DNA of 38,572 bases, from the NCBI GenBank assembly GCA_015655435.1, contig JAATFC010000091.1, positions 1-38,572 of the forward strand, given 5' to 3'. Below, piece by piece: positions 7,436 through 14,642 of this stretch. The translations under genes were made by a program, and so were the position numbers. Position 1 is the first letter of the stretch. Each line of letters begins with the position of its first letter. Source of the stretch: Chitinophagales bacterium. Its GTDB lineage: Bacteria; Bacteroidota; Bacteroidia; Chitinophagales; Chitinophagaceae. The notes under the pieces were generated by a model. It searched no databases, was not told the DNA's origin, and saw nothing but the letters and a program-made list of their open reading frames with translations.

Positions 7436-8791
7436 ATGACCTTATTAGCAATAGACTGGGGCACAGTAGGTGTCAAGACCTTACAGTTCATTCTTTCTTT
7501 TTCCATATTGGTGACCTTGCATGAGTTTGGTCACTTCATCACCGCCCGAATGTTCAAATGCCGGGTAGAAAAATTTTACCTGTTTTTTGACCCATGGTTT
7601 TCTTTGTTTAAGAAAAAAGTCGGTGATACCGAATATGGTATTGGCTGGGTTCCATTTGGTGGCTATGTCAAAATCGCCGGAATGGTGGACGAAAGCATGG
7701 ACAAGGAGCAGATGAAACAAGAACCCAAACCCTGGGAATTCCGCAGCAAACCAGCTTGGCAACGCTTGATTATCATGTTGGCAGGTATTTTTATGAATCT
7801 GCTGTTGGGTTTTGCGATTTATTCCATGATGCTTTTCCATTGGGGAGACGAATATATACCTAATGCACAGTTGACTAATGGTATCATGGCGGATTCTTTG
7901 GCACAATCCATCGGTTTGAAAAACGGAGACCAGGTTGTGAGTTTGGATAATAAAACTATTGAAAAATTTAACCGTATTTCCACTACTATATTATTGGACG
8001 ACCCAAAATCCATTCAGGTAAAAAGAGACGGGCAAATGGTCAACATTGCCATACCGGATGATTTTGCAAAAAATGTAATCACGTTCAAAGACAAGGATTT
8101 CATCTATCCGAGGATGTTCATGTATCCGGCAAAGGAAGTTCCCGACACATCTATTGCCCATAAAGCCGGCATGCAAAAAGGAGACAAGGTTATCGCCATC
8201 AACGATACGAATATAACGTTCCTTGACCAATACAGAGAAACGTTGGCTCATCTCAAAAATAAGCCAGCCAGCATATCCGTATTGCGTGGAAAAGACACAG
8301 TTCGCTTACAGTTGAATGTTCCAGCAAATGGTCTATTGGGTTTTGTACAAGACTTATCGAAAGACCGTATTCCTACCGATACGGTACATTACGGATTCTG
8401 GGAATCGTTCCCCGCAGGATTCCAAAAAGGAAAAGAAACTTTGCGCAATTATGTATTGCAGTTCAAGTTCTTGTTTGGCAAGCACCGCGTCAATCCAAAT
8501 GAATCATTGGGTGGAGTCATCAGCATGGGCAACCTGTTTCCTTCAACGTGGGATTGGCAATCCTTTTGGGGCATTACGGCATTTTTCTCCTTTGCATTGG
8601 CGTTCATGAACATATTGCCGATTCCGGCTTTGGACGGAGGTCACGCATTGTTCTGTTTGATTGAAATGATTACAGGACGCAAACCAAGTGACAAGACTTT
8701 GGAAATTGCTCAGATGATAGGGATGGTGCTACTATTGGGATTGATGGTGTACGCACTTGGCCTTGACTTCTGGCGATTGTTTAAAAAATAA
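7436..8791 (+). CDS. rseP: RseP-family site-2 zinc metalloprotease
   Basis: 451 residues, an integral inner-membrane protease that cleaves substrates within the membrane. The zinc motif HEFGH (residues 29-33) lies in the first membrane segment, and the third ligand lies in NILPIPALDGGHALF near residue 390. A PDZ region follows the FGGYVKIAGM loop: two GD-V-type stretches (LKNGDQVVSLDN and MQKGDKVIAINDTNI) suggest tandem PDZ domains as in E. coli RseP. The C-terminus has further membrane helices. Whether it serves an anti-sigma cascade or signal-peptide clearance here cannot be told; no anti-sigma factor is nearby. Confidence 0.93.
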   Translation: MTLLAIDWGTVGVKTLQFILSFSILVTLHEFGHFITARMFKCRVEKFYLFFDPWFSLFKKKVGDTEYGIGWVPFGGYVKIAGMVDESMDKEQMKQEPKPWEFRSKPAWQRLIIMLAGIFMNLLLGFAIYSMMLFHWGDEYIPNAQLTNGIMADSLAQSIGLKNGDQVVSLDNKTIEKFNRISTTILLDDPKSIQVKRDGQMVNIAIPDDFAKNVITFKDKDFIYPRMFMYPAKEVPDTSIAHKAGMQKGDKVIAINDTNITFLDQYRETLAHLKNKPASISVLRGKDTVRLQLNVPANGLLGFVQDLSKDRIPTDTVHYGFWESFPAGFQKGKETLRNYVLQFKFLFGKHRVNPNESLGGVISMGNLFPSTWDWQSFWGITAFFSFALAFMNILPIPALDGGHALFCLIEMITGRKPSDKTLEIAQMIGMVLLLGLMVYALGLDFWRLFKK

Positions 8792-8810
8792 TTTTTAGAT
8801 CAAGCAAAAT

Positions 8811-8861
8811 GCAGAAAGCTTAAGGCATAACGCTCTCCGTGTTTGACCTTAGGCTTTCTGC
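8811..8861. terminator. Inverted repeat after rseP (possible terminator)
   Basis: GCAGAAAGCTTAAGG (8811-8825) pairs with 8847-8861 over 15 bp with one wobble pair, around a 21-nt loop. No clean T-run follows, so termination is possible but not certain; it may instead be a spacer repeat. Confidence 0.4.
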
Positions 8862-8883
8862 TTTAAGCCGTTAAGCTATTTAG

Positions 8884-10014
8884 ATGAAAGTTATCATTAT
8901 TGGTTCAGCACATCCACTTCGCGGAGGAGGTCTTGCCACGTTCAATGAACGGTTGGCACGGGCTTTTCAGGCTGACGGCAATAACGATGTCACTATCTAC
9001 ACTTTTTCACTCCAATATCCCAAACTGCTTTTTCCCGGCACGACACAGTATTCGGAATATCCGGCACCCAAAGACCTGAATATTAAGGTGAGAATTAACT
9101 CTGTCAATCCTTTCAATTGGTATTCCGTTGGCAATGAAATAGCAAAAGAAAACGCGGACCTTGTTTTGATACGCTATTGGATGCCCTTCATGGCGCCTGC
9201 GTTTGGGACGATTTTAGGACGAGTTAGAAAAAATAAAAAAACGCGAATCGTTTGCTTGGCGGACAATGTCATACCGCATGAAAAATTTCCCTTGCAAACG
9301 CCCTTGACCAAATATTTCTTCAAATATGTCGATGGTTTCATCACCATGAGCGAGTCCGTTATGGACGACTTACGAAAGTTTACGGACAAGCCGGCACAAC
9401 TAGTGGAGCACCCACTCTATGACAGTTTCGGCGCTCCATTACCTAAAGAAGAAGCTAGAACACATCTAAAACTCGATATTGATAAAAAAATAATTCTCTT
9501 CTTTGGATTTATCCGCCAATATAAAGGACTGGATTTGTTATTGGAAGCAATGAATATATTGCAGGAAAAAAGCTCGGGTATTCAATTATTAATTGCCGGA
9601 GAATTTTACGAAGACCGTGCAAACTATGACAAGATTATCCAAAAATATAGTTTAAAAAATGTCATTCTGCGGACAAATTTTATTCCGGATTCCGAAGTAC
9701 GATTTTACCTAAGTGCCGCGGATTTTGTAGTCCAACCTTATCGTGATGCGACTCAGAGCGGAGTAACACCTCTCGCGTACCATTACGAAAAACCAATGCT
9801 GGTAACGAATGTAGGCGGTCTGCCACGACTTGTTCCCAACGGGAAAGTTGGTGTCGTAGCCGAGCCAGAACCTCGAGCCATCGCCGACGGTATTGAGGAG
9901 TTGTATAAAAACGGCGAAAACTACTATATTCCCAATCTACTGGAAAACCGTAAAAAATATAGTTGGGAAACCTTAGTTGAAGAAATAACAAAAGTTGCAC
10001 AGATACATTCTTAG
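8884..10014 (+). CDS. Glycosyltransferase, GT-B fold, family 4-like
   Basis: 376 residues. The N-terminal IIGSAHPLRGGGLATFNERLARAF is the glycine-rich acceptor-side loop of GT4-type enzymes. The C-terminal half has ILFFGFIRQYKGLDLLLEAM, LLIAGEFYEDR, and AADFVVQPYRDATQSGVTPLAYHYEKPMLVTNVGGLP, the region that binds the sugar nucleotide, although the usual E-x7-E appears modified. No membrane segment; it would act at the cytoplasmic membrane face. It heads a same-strand run with gmhA, gmhB and a PAP2 phosphatase, suggesting addition of a (heptose-containing?) sugar to LPS or another surface glycan. The donor sugar is not readable. Confidence 0.85.
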   Translation: MKVIIIGSAHPLRGGGLATFNERLARAFQADGNNDVTIYTFSLQYPKLLFPGTTQYSEYPAPKDLNIKVRINSVNPFNWYSVGNEIAKENADLVLIRYWMPFMAPAFGTILGRVRKNKKTRIVCLADNVIPHEKFPLQTPLTKYFFKYVDGFITMSESVMDDLRKFTDKPAQLVEHPLYDSFGAPLPKEEARTHLKLDIDKKIILFFGFIRQYKGLDLLLEAMNILQEKSSGIQLLIAGEFYEDRANYDKIIQKYSLKNVILRTNFIPDSEVRFYLSAADFVVQPYRDATQSGVTPLAYHYEKPMLVTNVGGLPRLVPNGKVGVVAEPEPRAIADGIEELYKNGENYYIPNLLENRKKYSWETLVEEITKVAQIHS

Positions 10015-10059
10015 TTTCATTATACTTTTTCATAGTATTGCCATATAAACAGAAAAAAG

Positions 10060-10641
10060 ATGAACGAAAAAATACAAAGCCTGATTAACGATTCTCTTTC
10101 CTTGAAGGAAAAGGTTTTGAAAGACGCCGTATTGGTGGAAAAAACCTCTAAAGCAATCCAAATCATTACCAACGCTTTCCAAAACGGAAACAAAGTACTC
10201 TTCTGCGGAAACGGAGGAAGTGCGGCAGATGCGCAGCACTTAGCAGCGGAATTTAGCGGCAGGTTTTACAAAAATCGCCGTGCACTTCCTGCCGAAGCAT
10301 TGCACTGCAATACGTCATACTTGACTGCAGTTGCCAACGACTATCATTTCGACGAAATCTATGCGCGTCTATTGGATGGTATTGGGTTTGCAGGAGATGT
10401 TGTTATTGGGATGAGTACTTCTGGAAATTCTCCTAACGTTATCAAGGCTTTCGAGGTCGCGAGGCAGAAAGGAATCATCACTATTGGTATGACAGGAGCA
10501 ACAGGCGGAAAGCTGAAACCCTTATCCGACTTACTGTTTGATATTCCATCCAAAACAACACCGCGTATTCAGGAATGCCACATGTTGTTAGGTCATATTA
10601 TTTGCGAATTGGTGGAAGACAATATCTTCCCAGAAAGTTAA
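10060..10641 (+). CDS. gmhA: Sedoheptulose 7-phosphate isomerase
   Basis: 193 residues, the standard GmhA length. A SIS-domain enzyme that converts sedoheptulose 7-phosphate to D-glycero-D-manno-heptose 7-phosphate, the first step of ADP- or GDP-heptose formation. Evidence: FCGNGGSAADAQHLAAEFSGRF, the LHCNTSYLTAVANDY segment with the catalytic-site Asp, the phosphate-binding GMSTSGNSPNV, and the C-terminal TPRIQECHMLLGHIICELVE with zinc/active-site Glu and His. The phosphatase gene follows after 3 nt, so the pair is surely co-transcribed. Confidence 0.95.
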   Translation: MNEKIQSLINDSLSLKEKVLKDAVLVEKTSKAIQIITNAFQNGNKVLFCGNGGSAADAQHLAAEFSGRFYKNRRALPAEALHCNTSYLTAVANDYHFDEIYARLLDGIGFAGDVVIGMSTSGNSPNVIKAFEVARQKGIITIGMTGATGGKLKPLSDLLFDIPSKTTPRIQECHMLLGHIICELVEDNIFPES

Positions 10642-10644
10642 ACT

Positions 10645-11217
10645 ATGCAATTCCAATTATCCAATATAGACAAGTCCTGGACTTTGTTTCTCGACCGTGA
10701 CGGAGTGCTAAACGAAGAGAAAAAAGACAGTTATGTTTTCAATCGTAAGGAGCTGCACCTATTTGACTATGTACCCAAAAGCATCGCACAGCTATCCAAT
10801 ATCTTCAACAAACTCATATTGGTTACCAATCAAAAAGGGATTGGAAAAGGCTTGATGACTGTTGATGACCTTTCGGATATACATAGTTATCTACAAGAAA
10901 ACATTGCGAAAGAAGGTGGAAAAATCGATGCGATATATTTTGCTCCTGACTTGGATTCCAATAGTCCAAACAGGAAACCCAATGCAGGCATGGCTTTGCA
11001 AGCAAAAAAAGATTTTCCGGATATTGACTTTTCGAAAAGCATCATGGTCGGTAATCGAATGAGTGACATGGAGTTTGGACGCAATGCTGGCATGCATACT
11101 ATATTCGTAGCAACGACACATCCCGAAACTCCATTTCCGGACGAGCGTATTGATTTCCGGTTTGACAACCTATCTGATTTCACAGAACGATTAAGAACTA
11201 CTATTGGACAACAATAA
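10645..11217 (+). CDS. gmhB: HAD-superfamily heptose bisphosphate phosphatase (GmhB-like)
   Basis: 190 residues. HAD motif I is LFLDRDGVLNEE, motif II LVTNQKGIGKG, the basic residue is in NRKPNAGM, and motif IV is MVGNRMSDMEFG. By family and by its position 3 nt after gmhA it should remove the C7 phosphate of heptose 1,7-bisphosphate. Two features are odd: the protein contains no cysteine, so the zinc-binding loop of classical GmhB (Cys/His/Cys/Cys before the RKP motif) is absent, and motif IV has Asn where GmhB normally has Asp (GD becomes GN). A related histidinol-phosphatase-type HAD activity is possible, but context favours heptose synthesis. No HldE/HddA kinase or nucleotidyltransferase is in the window. 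Confidence 0.82.
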   Translation: MQFQLSNIDKSWTLFLDRDGVLNEEKKDSYVFNRKELHLFDYVPKSIAQLSNIFNKLILVTNQKGIGKGLMTVDDLSDIHSYLQENIAKEGGKIDAIYFAPDLDSNSPNRKPNAGMALQAKKDFPDIDFSKSIMVGNRMSDMEFGRNAGMHTIFVATTHPETPFPDERIDFRFDNLSDFTERLRTTIGQQ

Positions 11218-11247
11218 TCAACTATATAGTCGTACTATACTTTTTCT

Positions 11248-11907
11248 ATGAAAAATATAAAAGATATAACCAATAAAATAAGCGGCTTCCTTTGGCCGTA
11301 TTTGTTGGTTGTATTGTTTTGCATTTTGATAAAAATTACTTTCAGTAAAAAGGAAATTTATTTTTACGTCAATAGTCTGCACTTTCATTTTGGGGATTTG
11401 TTTTTTCCACGAATTACAGAACTTGGTTCGTCCACGTTCGCAACGGTTGTCACGCTGCTATTGGTTTTGATTGTAAGTTACCGTTCGGCGTTTCTACTTG
11501 GAACTGCTTATTTGTTTACTGCCGCTGTCAATTTTCCATTGAAATATATTTTTCATTCTGCCCGTCCATTTGTCTATTTCCACGATTTGCATTCACACAT
11601 GTATTTTGTACCAGGCGTGGACGTGTTAGCCAATTATTATAGTTTTCCGTCCGGTCATACGGTTTGCGCATTTACGGGAGCCATAATCGCCACTTATTTC
11701 AGCAAGCAAAAAGTATGGGGATTGCTTTATCTATTGTTGGCTATGCTTGTCGGCTACTCTCGTATGTACATGAGCCAGCATTTTTACGAAGATGTTTTTG
11801 GAGGCTCTATAGTTGGCACATCGTTGACTATAGTCTGGTTAGCCATCGCAGCTAATTTTTCTTTTCTGAAAAAAGAAAGCTGGAAGAAATCATTGTTATT
11901 GCGTTAA
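11248..11907 (+). CDS. PAP2-family membrane phosphatase
   Basis: 219 residues, about six membrane helices. The three phosphatase motifs are complete: KYIFHSARPF (K-x6-RP), YSFPSGHTVCAF (PSGH) and GYSRMYMSQHFYEDVFGG (SR-x5-H-x3-D). Such enzymes dephosphorylate lipid phosphates, including undecaprenyl diphosphate (BacA/PgpB role) or lipid A (LpxE/LpxF role). It is 30 nt after gmhB and on the same strand as the heptose genes, which makes an envelope-lipid substrate plausible; lipid A cannot be distinguished from other lipids by sequence reading. Confidence 0.88.
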   Translation: MKNIKDITNKISGFLWPYLLVVLFCILIKITFSKKEIYFYVNSLHFHFGDLFFPRITELGSSTFATVVTLLLVLIVSYRSAFLLGTAYLFTAAVNFPLKYIFHSARPFVYFHDLHSHMYFVPGVDVLANYYSFPSGHTVCAFTGAIIATYFSKQKVWGLLYLLLAMLVGYSRMYMSQHFYEDVFGGSIVGTSLTIVWLAIAANFSFLKKESWKKSLLLR

Positions 11908-12006
11908 GAATTTGCAAAAAAAGTTGTCAATAATTAACAATCTATAATATTTTTCTTCTATAAAGAATACTATTTTTACAAAAGTTAACCTAAGAAAGTA
12001 TCTTTT

Positions 12007-13191
12007 ATGTCAGAATTTAATGCAAGCGCTTTTATGGAGGTACTCTATAAAAGAGATGAAAAATTATTGTTGGGACATTTGGAAAATCTTTCTTCCAAAA
12101 TTCCTCCGGAACAACTCAAAAATCTATTGTCGCAACTAATCCAAAACAAATATTGGGAAACGCTGGATTGGTGTATCGACAAGGGTTATATCGAAAGCGA
12201 TCTGTTCGAGTTTGATGATTTCAATCGTTCTCCTCTATCCGTGTTGCTAAAACCCAATCTGTATAGTCAGCCCGACATGGATGCATATTTACCACATTTG
12301 GAAAAATACCTTTCCAAGATTGACGATATCAACGAAGAAGTGGCGGGGCAAAACCTGCTTTCTTTCGCGCTCGACCAGAAATCTCCGATTGGAATTTTGG
12401 AACTAATTATCAAAGCGGGAATCAACATTGATTATCGTTCGAGATACGGAGAAACATATCTATACAAGTTTAGCCAACAATTGCGGATGCCGCCGCCCAA
12501 CACGGAGCAAATTATACAATTGCTGATTGACAATGGTGTCGATATAAATGCACCGACAATCGAAAATAAAACAGCATTGTTTCAAGCGTTGGAATCAGGA
12601 AAAACTCCATTTGTCAAACTATTGCTCGACAATGGGGCAGATGTCAATATAGCCGATACCAAAGGAGTTACACCATTCATTCTTGCTGCGGCCCATCTAC
12701 AGACTTTGGATTCGCTGAGGCTATTATTTGAATATGGAACGCCAGATTTTTCCCACTTGACAAATGAAAAGGAAAATCTCCTGAATGCGGCTTTGCGTTA
12801 TTTCCAAAGCGGAGAAAGAAACCTACAGATTATTGGTTTGTTGATGGAAAACGGAGCAGACCTCAATGCAACATCCGAATATTATAGTCGACAGAAATCC
12901 GGTATCGACTGGGTTGCGGAGAAATCGTCCGAGCTTCTTTCCTTCCTATTGGAACGCAACTATATCGACGTGAACAATGTGGACAATGACGGCAATACAC
13001 TTTTGATAAAGGTCTGTATGTACGACTGCAACCACGAGGAATCCGTAGCAAAAGAGATTTACCGAAAAGTAAAACTTTTGCTCAAAAACGGAGCAGACGC
13101 CAATATAGAAAACCGTTTTGACAAAAAAGCTGTCGACTATGCCATGCTAGACCAACTAAAAACTAAAATCGTAGAAACTTTATTAGCTTAA
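12007..13191 (+). CDS. Ankyrin-repeat protein
   Basis: 394 residues. Several ankyrin units are visible, e.g. TIENKTALFQALESGKTPFVKLLLDNGADVN, ADTKGVTPFILAAAHLQ-like and GNTLLIKVC units; the first ~100 residues are helical and repeat-like but degenerate. No signal peptide, membrane segment or added enzymatic domain, so a cytoplasmic protein-binding role is likely. It is followed after 10 nt by a second ankyrin gene on the same strand, forming a two-gene operon. No partner is identifiable from the neighbours. Confidence 0.85.
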   Translation: MSEFNASAFMEVLYKRDEKLLLGHLENLSSKIPPEQLKNLLSQLIQNKYWETLDWCIDKGYIESDLFEFDDFNRSPLSVLLKPNLYSQPDMDAYLPHLEKYLSKIDDINEEVAGQNLLSFALDQKSPIGILELIIKAGINIDYRSRYGETYLYKFSQQLRMPPPNTEQIIQLLIDNGVDINAPTIENKTALFQALESGKTPFVKLLLDNGADVNIADTKGVTPFILAAAHLQTLDSLRLLFEYGTPDFSHLTNEKENLLNAALRYFQSGERNLQIIGLLMENGADLNATSEYYSRQKSGIDWVAEKSSELLSFLLERNYIDVNNVDNDGNTLLIKVCMYDCNHEESVAKEIYRKVKLLLKNGADANIENRFDKKAVDYAMLDQLKTKIVETLLA

Positions 13192-13201
13192 AAAATTATT
13201 T

Positions 13202-14542
13202 ATGTCTCAATCATTTATAGTCGCCTGTGAAGGTGGCAAAAGAAAAATCGCGGAAATCCTACTGGAAAAAAATCAAGTAGACGTCAAATACACGGACGAG
13301 AAAGGACGAACTGCACTACACTATGCAGCCTATCAAGGTTATCTTGACATAGCCAAGCAACTTATTGCATCAGAAGCCGACATTAACTATGAAGATCATA
13401 ACGGAGAGACGCCGCTATTCTTTTCTGTCCTCAACAAACAAAAACAAACTATACTATATCTTATTGAGGCAGGCGCAAATACGAATATCAACGATTTTCA
13501 AGGCAATAGTTTATTGCATATAGTTGCCCAAACCGGGCAACAGGATATTGCCGAAAAATTGATTCAGGATGGACTAGATGTCAATGCGCTCAACAAAGAC
13601 GCTATTTCTCCGCTTCTATTGGCAGTTTCAAGAAATTTTCCACCGATGGTAAAAGTTCTTTTGCAAAATGGAGCGAACGTTGATTTCACGGACAAGTCCG
13701 GTAACACTGCATTAAGTACGGCAATCACAAACAATTCCGTTCCTATAGTCAATCTTCTATTGGACAATGGCGCGTCCATCAACCTTCTCAACGACCAGAA
13801 CGAAAGTCCATTACTTCTAGCGGCTCGCGCCGGCAACCGTATCATTTGCGAAAAATTGGTCGAACAAGGTGCGGATATTTTTTCTGAATCCAAGGAGGGT
13901 ATTTCTCCTGTATGGTATGCCGTAGGTGCGAACCAGAAAGAACTTGTCAATGTTTTTTTGAACAAAGGGCTTTCTCCAGACTATGCAAGAAGTGTCGATG
14001 CTTGGGACGGGCGTGATGGACACTATATGGAAAAACTCATTGCCAATACGGGTTCGCGAACTTTTATATTGGGATTTGAGTCCCACTATGCAGGCGAAAC
14101 GCTTTTGCAAACTGCATCAAAATATGGCTATCTTTCCATGGTAAAGTTGCTCTTGGACAATGGAGCAGATGTGGATAAACAAGACGCGTCGGGCAATACC
14201 GCTCTGCATTACGCTACATCTTATGGAAAAAAAGATACAGTCCGTTTTCTATTGACAAATGGTGCAACGACCGACATAGCCAATGTATTGGAACAAAAAC
14301 CAATTGACTACGCCAATATGAATGGCTTCAACGAAATCACGACATTACTGATTGATTTCGGGGCAAAAACAAATGCCATTCAAGATGGAAACGTAAAAGC
14401 AACTGTCACTGCTCCGCCTTCTGAACCTCTGGATATGGAGGCAAAGAAAAAAGCTCTATTTGACTTAAAAGAATTGTTGGATGCAGGCATTATTACAGAT
14501 GAAGAATTTCAGGAGCAGAAAAAGAAAATACTAAGATTTTAA
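13202..14542 (+). CDS. Ankyrin-repeat protein with C-terminal SHOCT domain
   Basis: 446 residues. About ten ankyrin units fill residues ~1-400 (GRTALHYAAYQGYLDIAKQLI, GNTALSTAITNN, GNTALHYATSYGKKDTVRFLL). After a short linker (TVTAPPSEPLDME) the end reads LFDLKELLDAGIITDEEFQEQKKKIL, a clear SHOCT (short C-terminal) domain, a small helical module usually found at the ends of unrelated proteins and thought to mediate oligomerisation or binding. Because it is a natural C-terminal module, the gene is probably complete. Co-transcribed with the ankyrin gene upstream. Function unknown beyond scaffold or interaction. Confidence 0.88.
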   Translation: MSQSFIVACEGGKRKIAEILLEKNQVDVKYTDEKGRTALHYAAYQGYLDIAKQLIASEADINYEDHNGETPLFFSVLNKQKQTILYLIEAGANTNINDFQGNSLLHIVAQTGQQDIAEKLIQDGLDVNALNKDAISPLLLAVSRNFPPMVKVLLQNGANVDFTDKSGNTALSTAITNNSVPIVNLLLDNGASINLLNDQNESPLLLAARAGNRIICEKLVEQGADIFSESKEGISPVWYAVGANQKELVNVFLNKGLSPDYARSVDAWDGRDGHYMEKLIANTGSRTFILGFESHYAGETLLQTASKYGYLSMVKLLLDNGADVDKQDASGNTALHYATSYGKKDTVRFLLTNGATTDIANVLEQKPIDYANMNGFNEITTLLIDFGAKTNAIQDGNVKATVTAPPSEPLDMEAKKKALFDLKELLDAGIITDEEFQEQKKKILRF

Positions 14543-14589
14543 AAACATATAGTCAAGAGATAACTATATATCAAGACAATACCTGTATG

Positions 14590-14622
14590 ATAAAAGGTTC
14601 GGAATGATTCCGAACCTTTTAT
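14590..14622. terminator. Bidirectional intrinsic terminator between ankyrin operon and alaS
   Basis: A 15-bp perfect stem (ATAAAAGGTTCGGAA, 14590-14604, with 14608-14622) around a TGA loop, with T-rich flanks on both strands. It lies between convergent stops at 14542 and 14643. Confidence 0.85.
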
Positions 14623-14642
14623 TGCATATTGAACCATATTCT

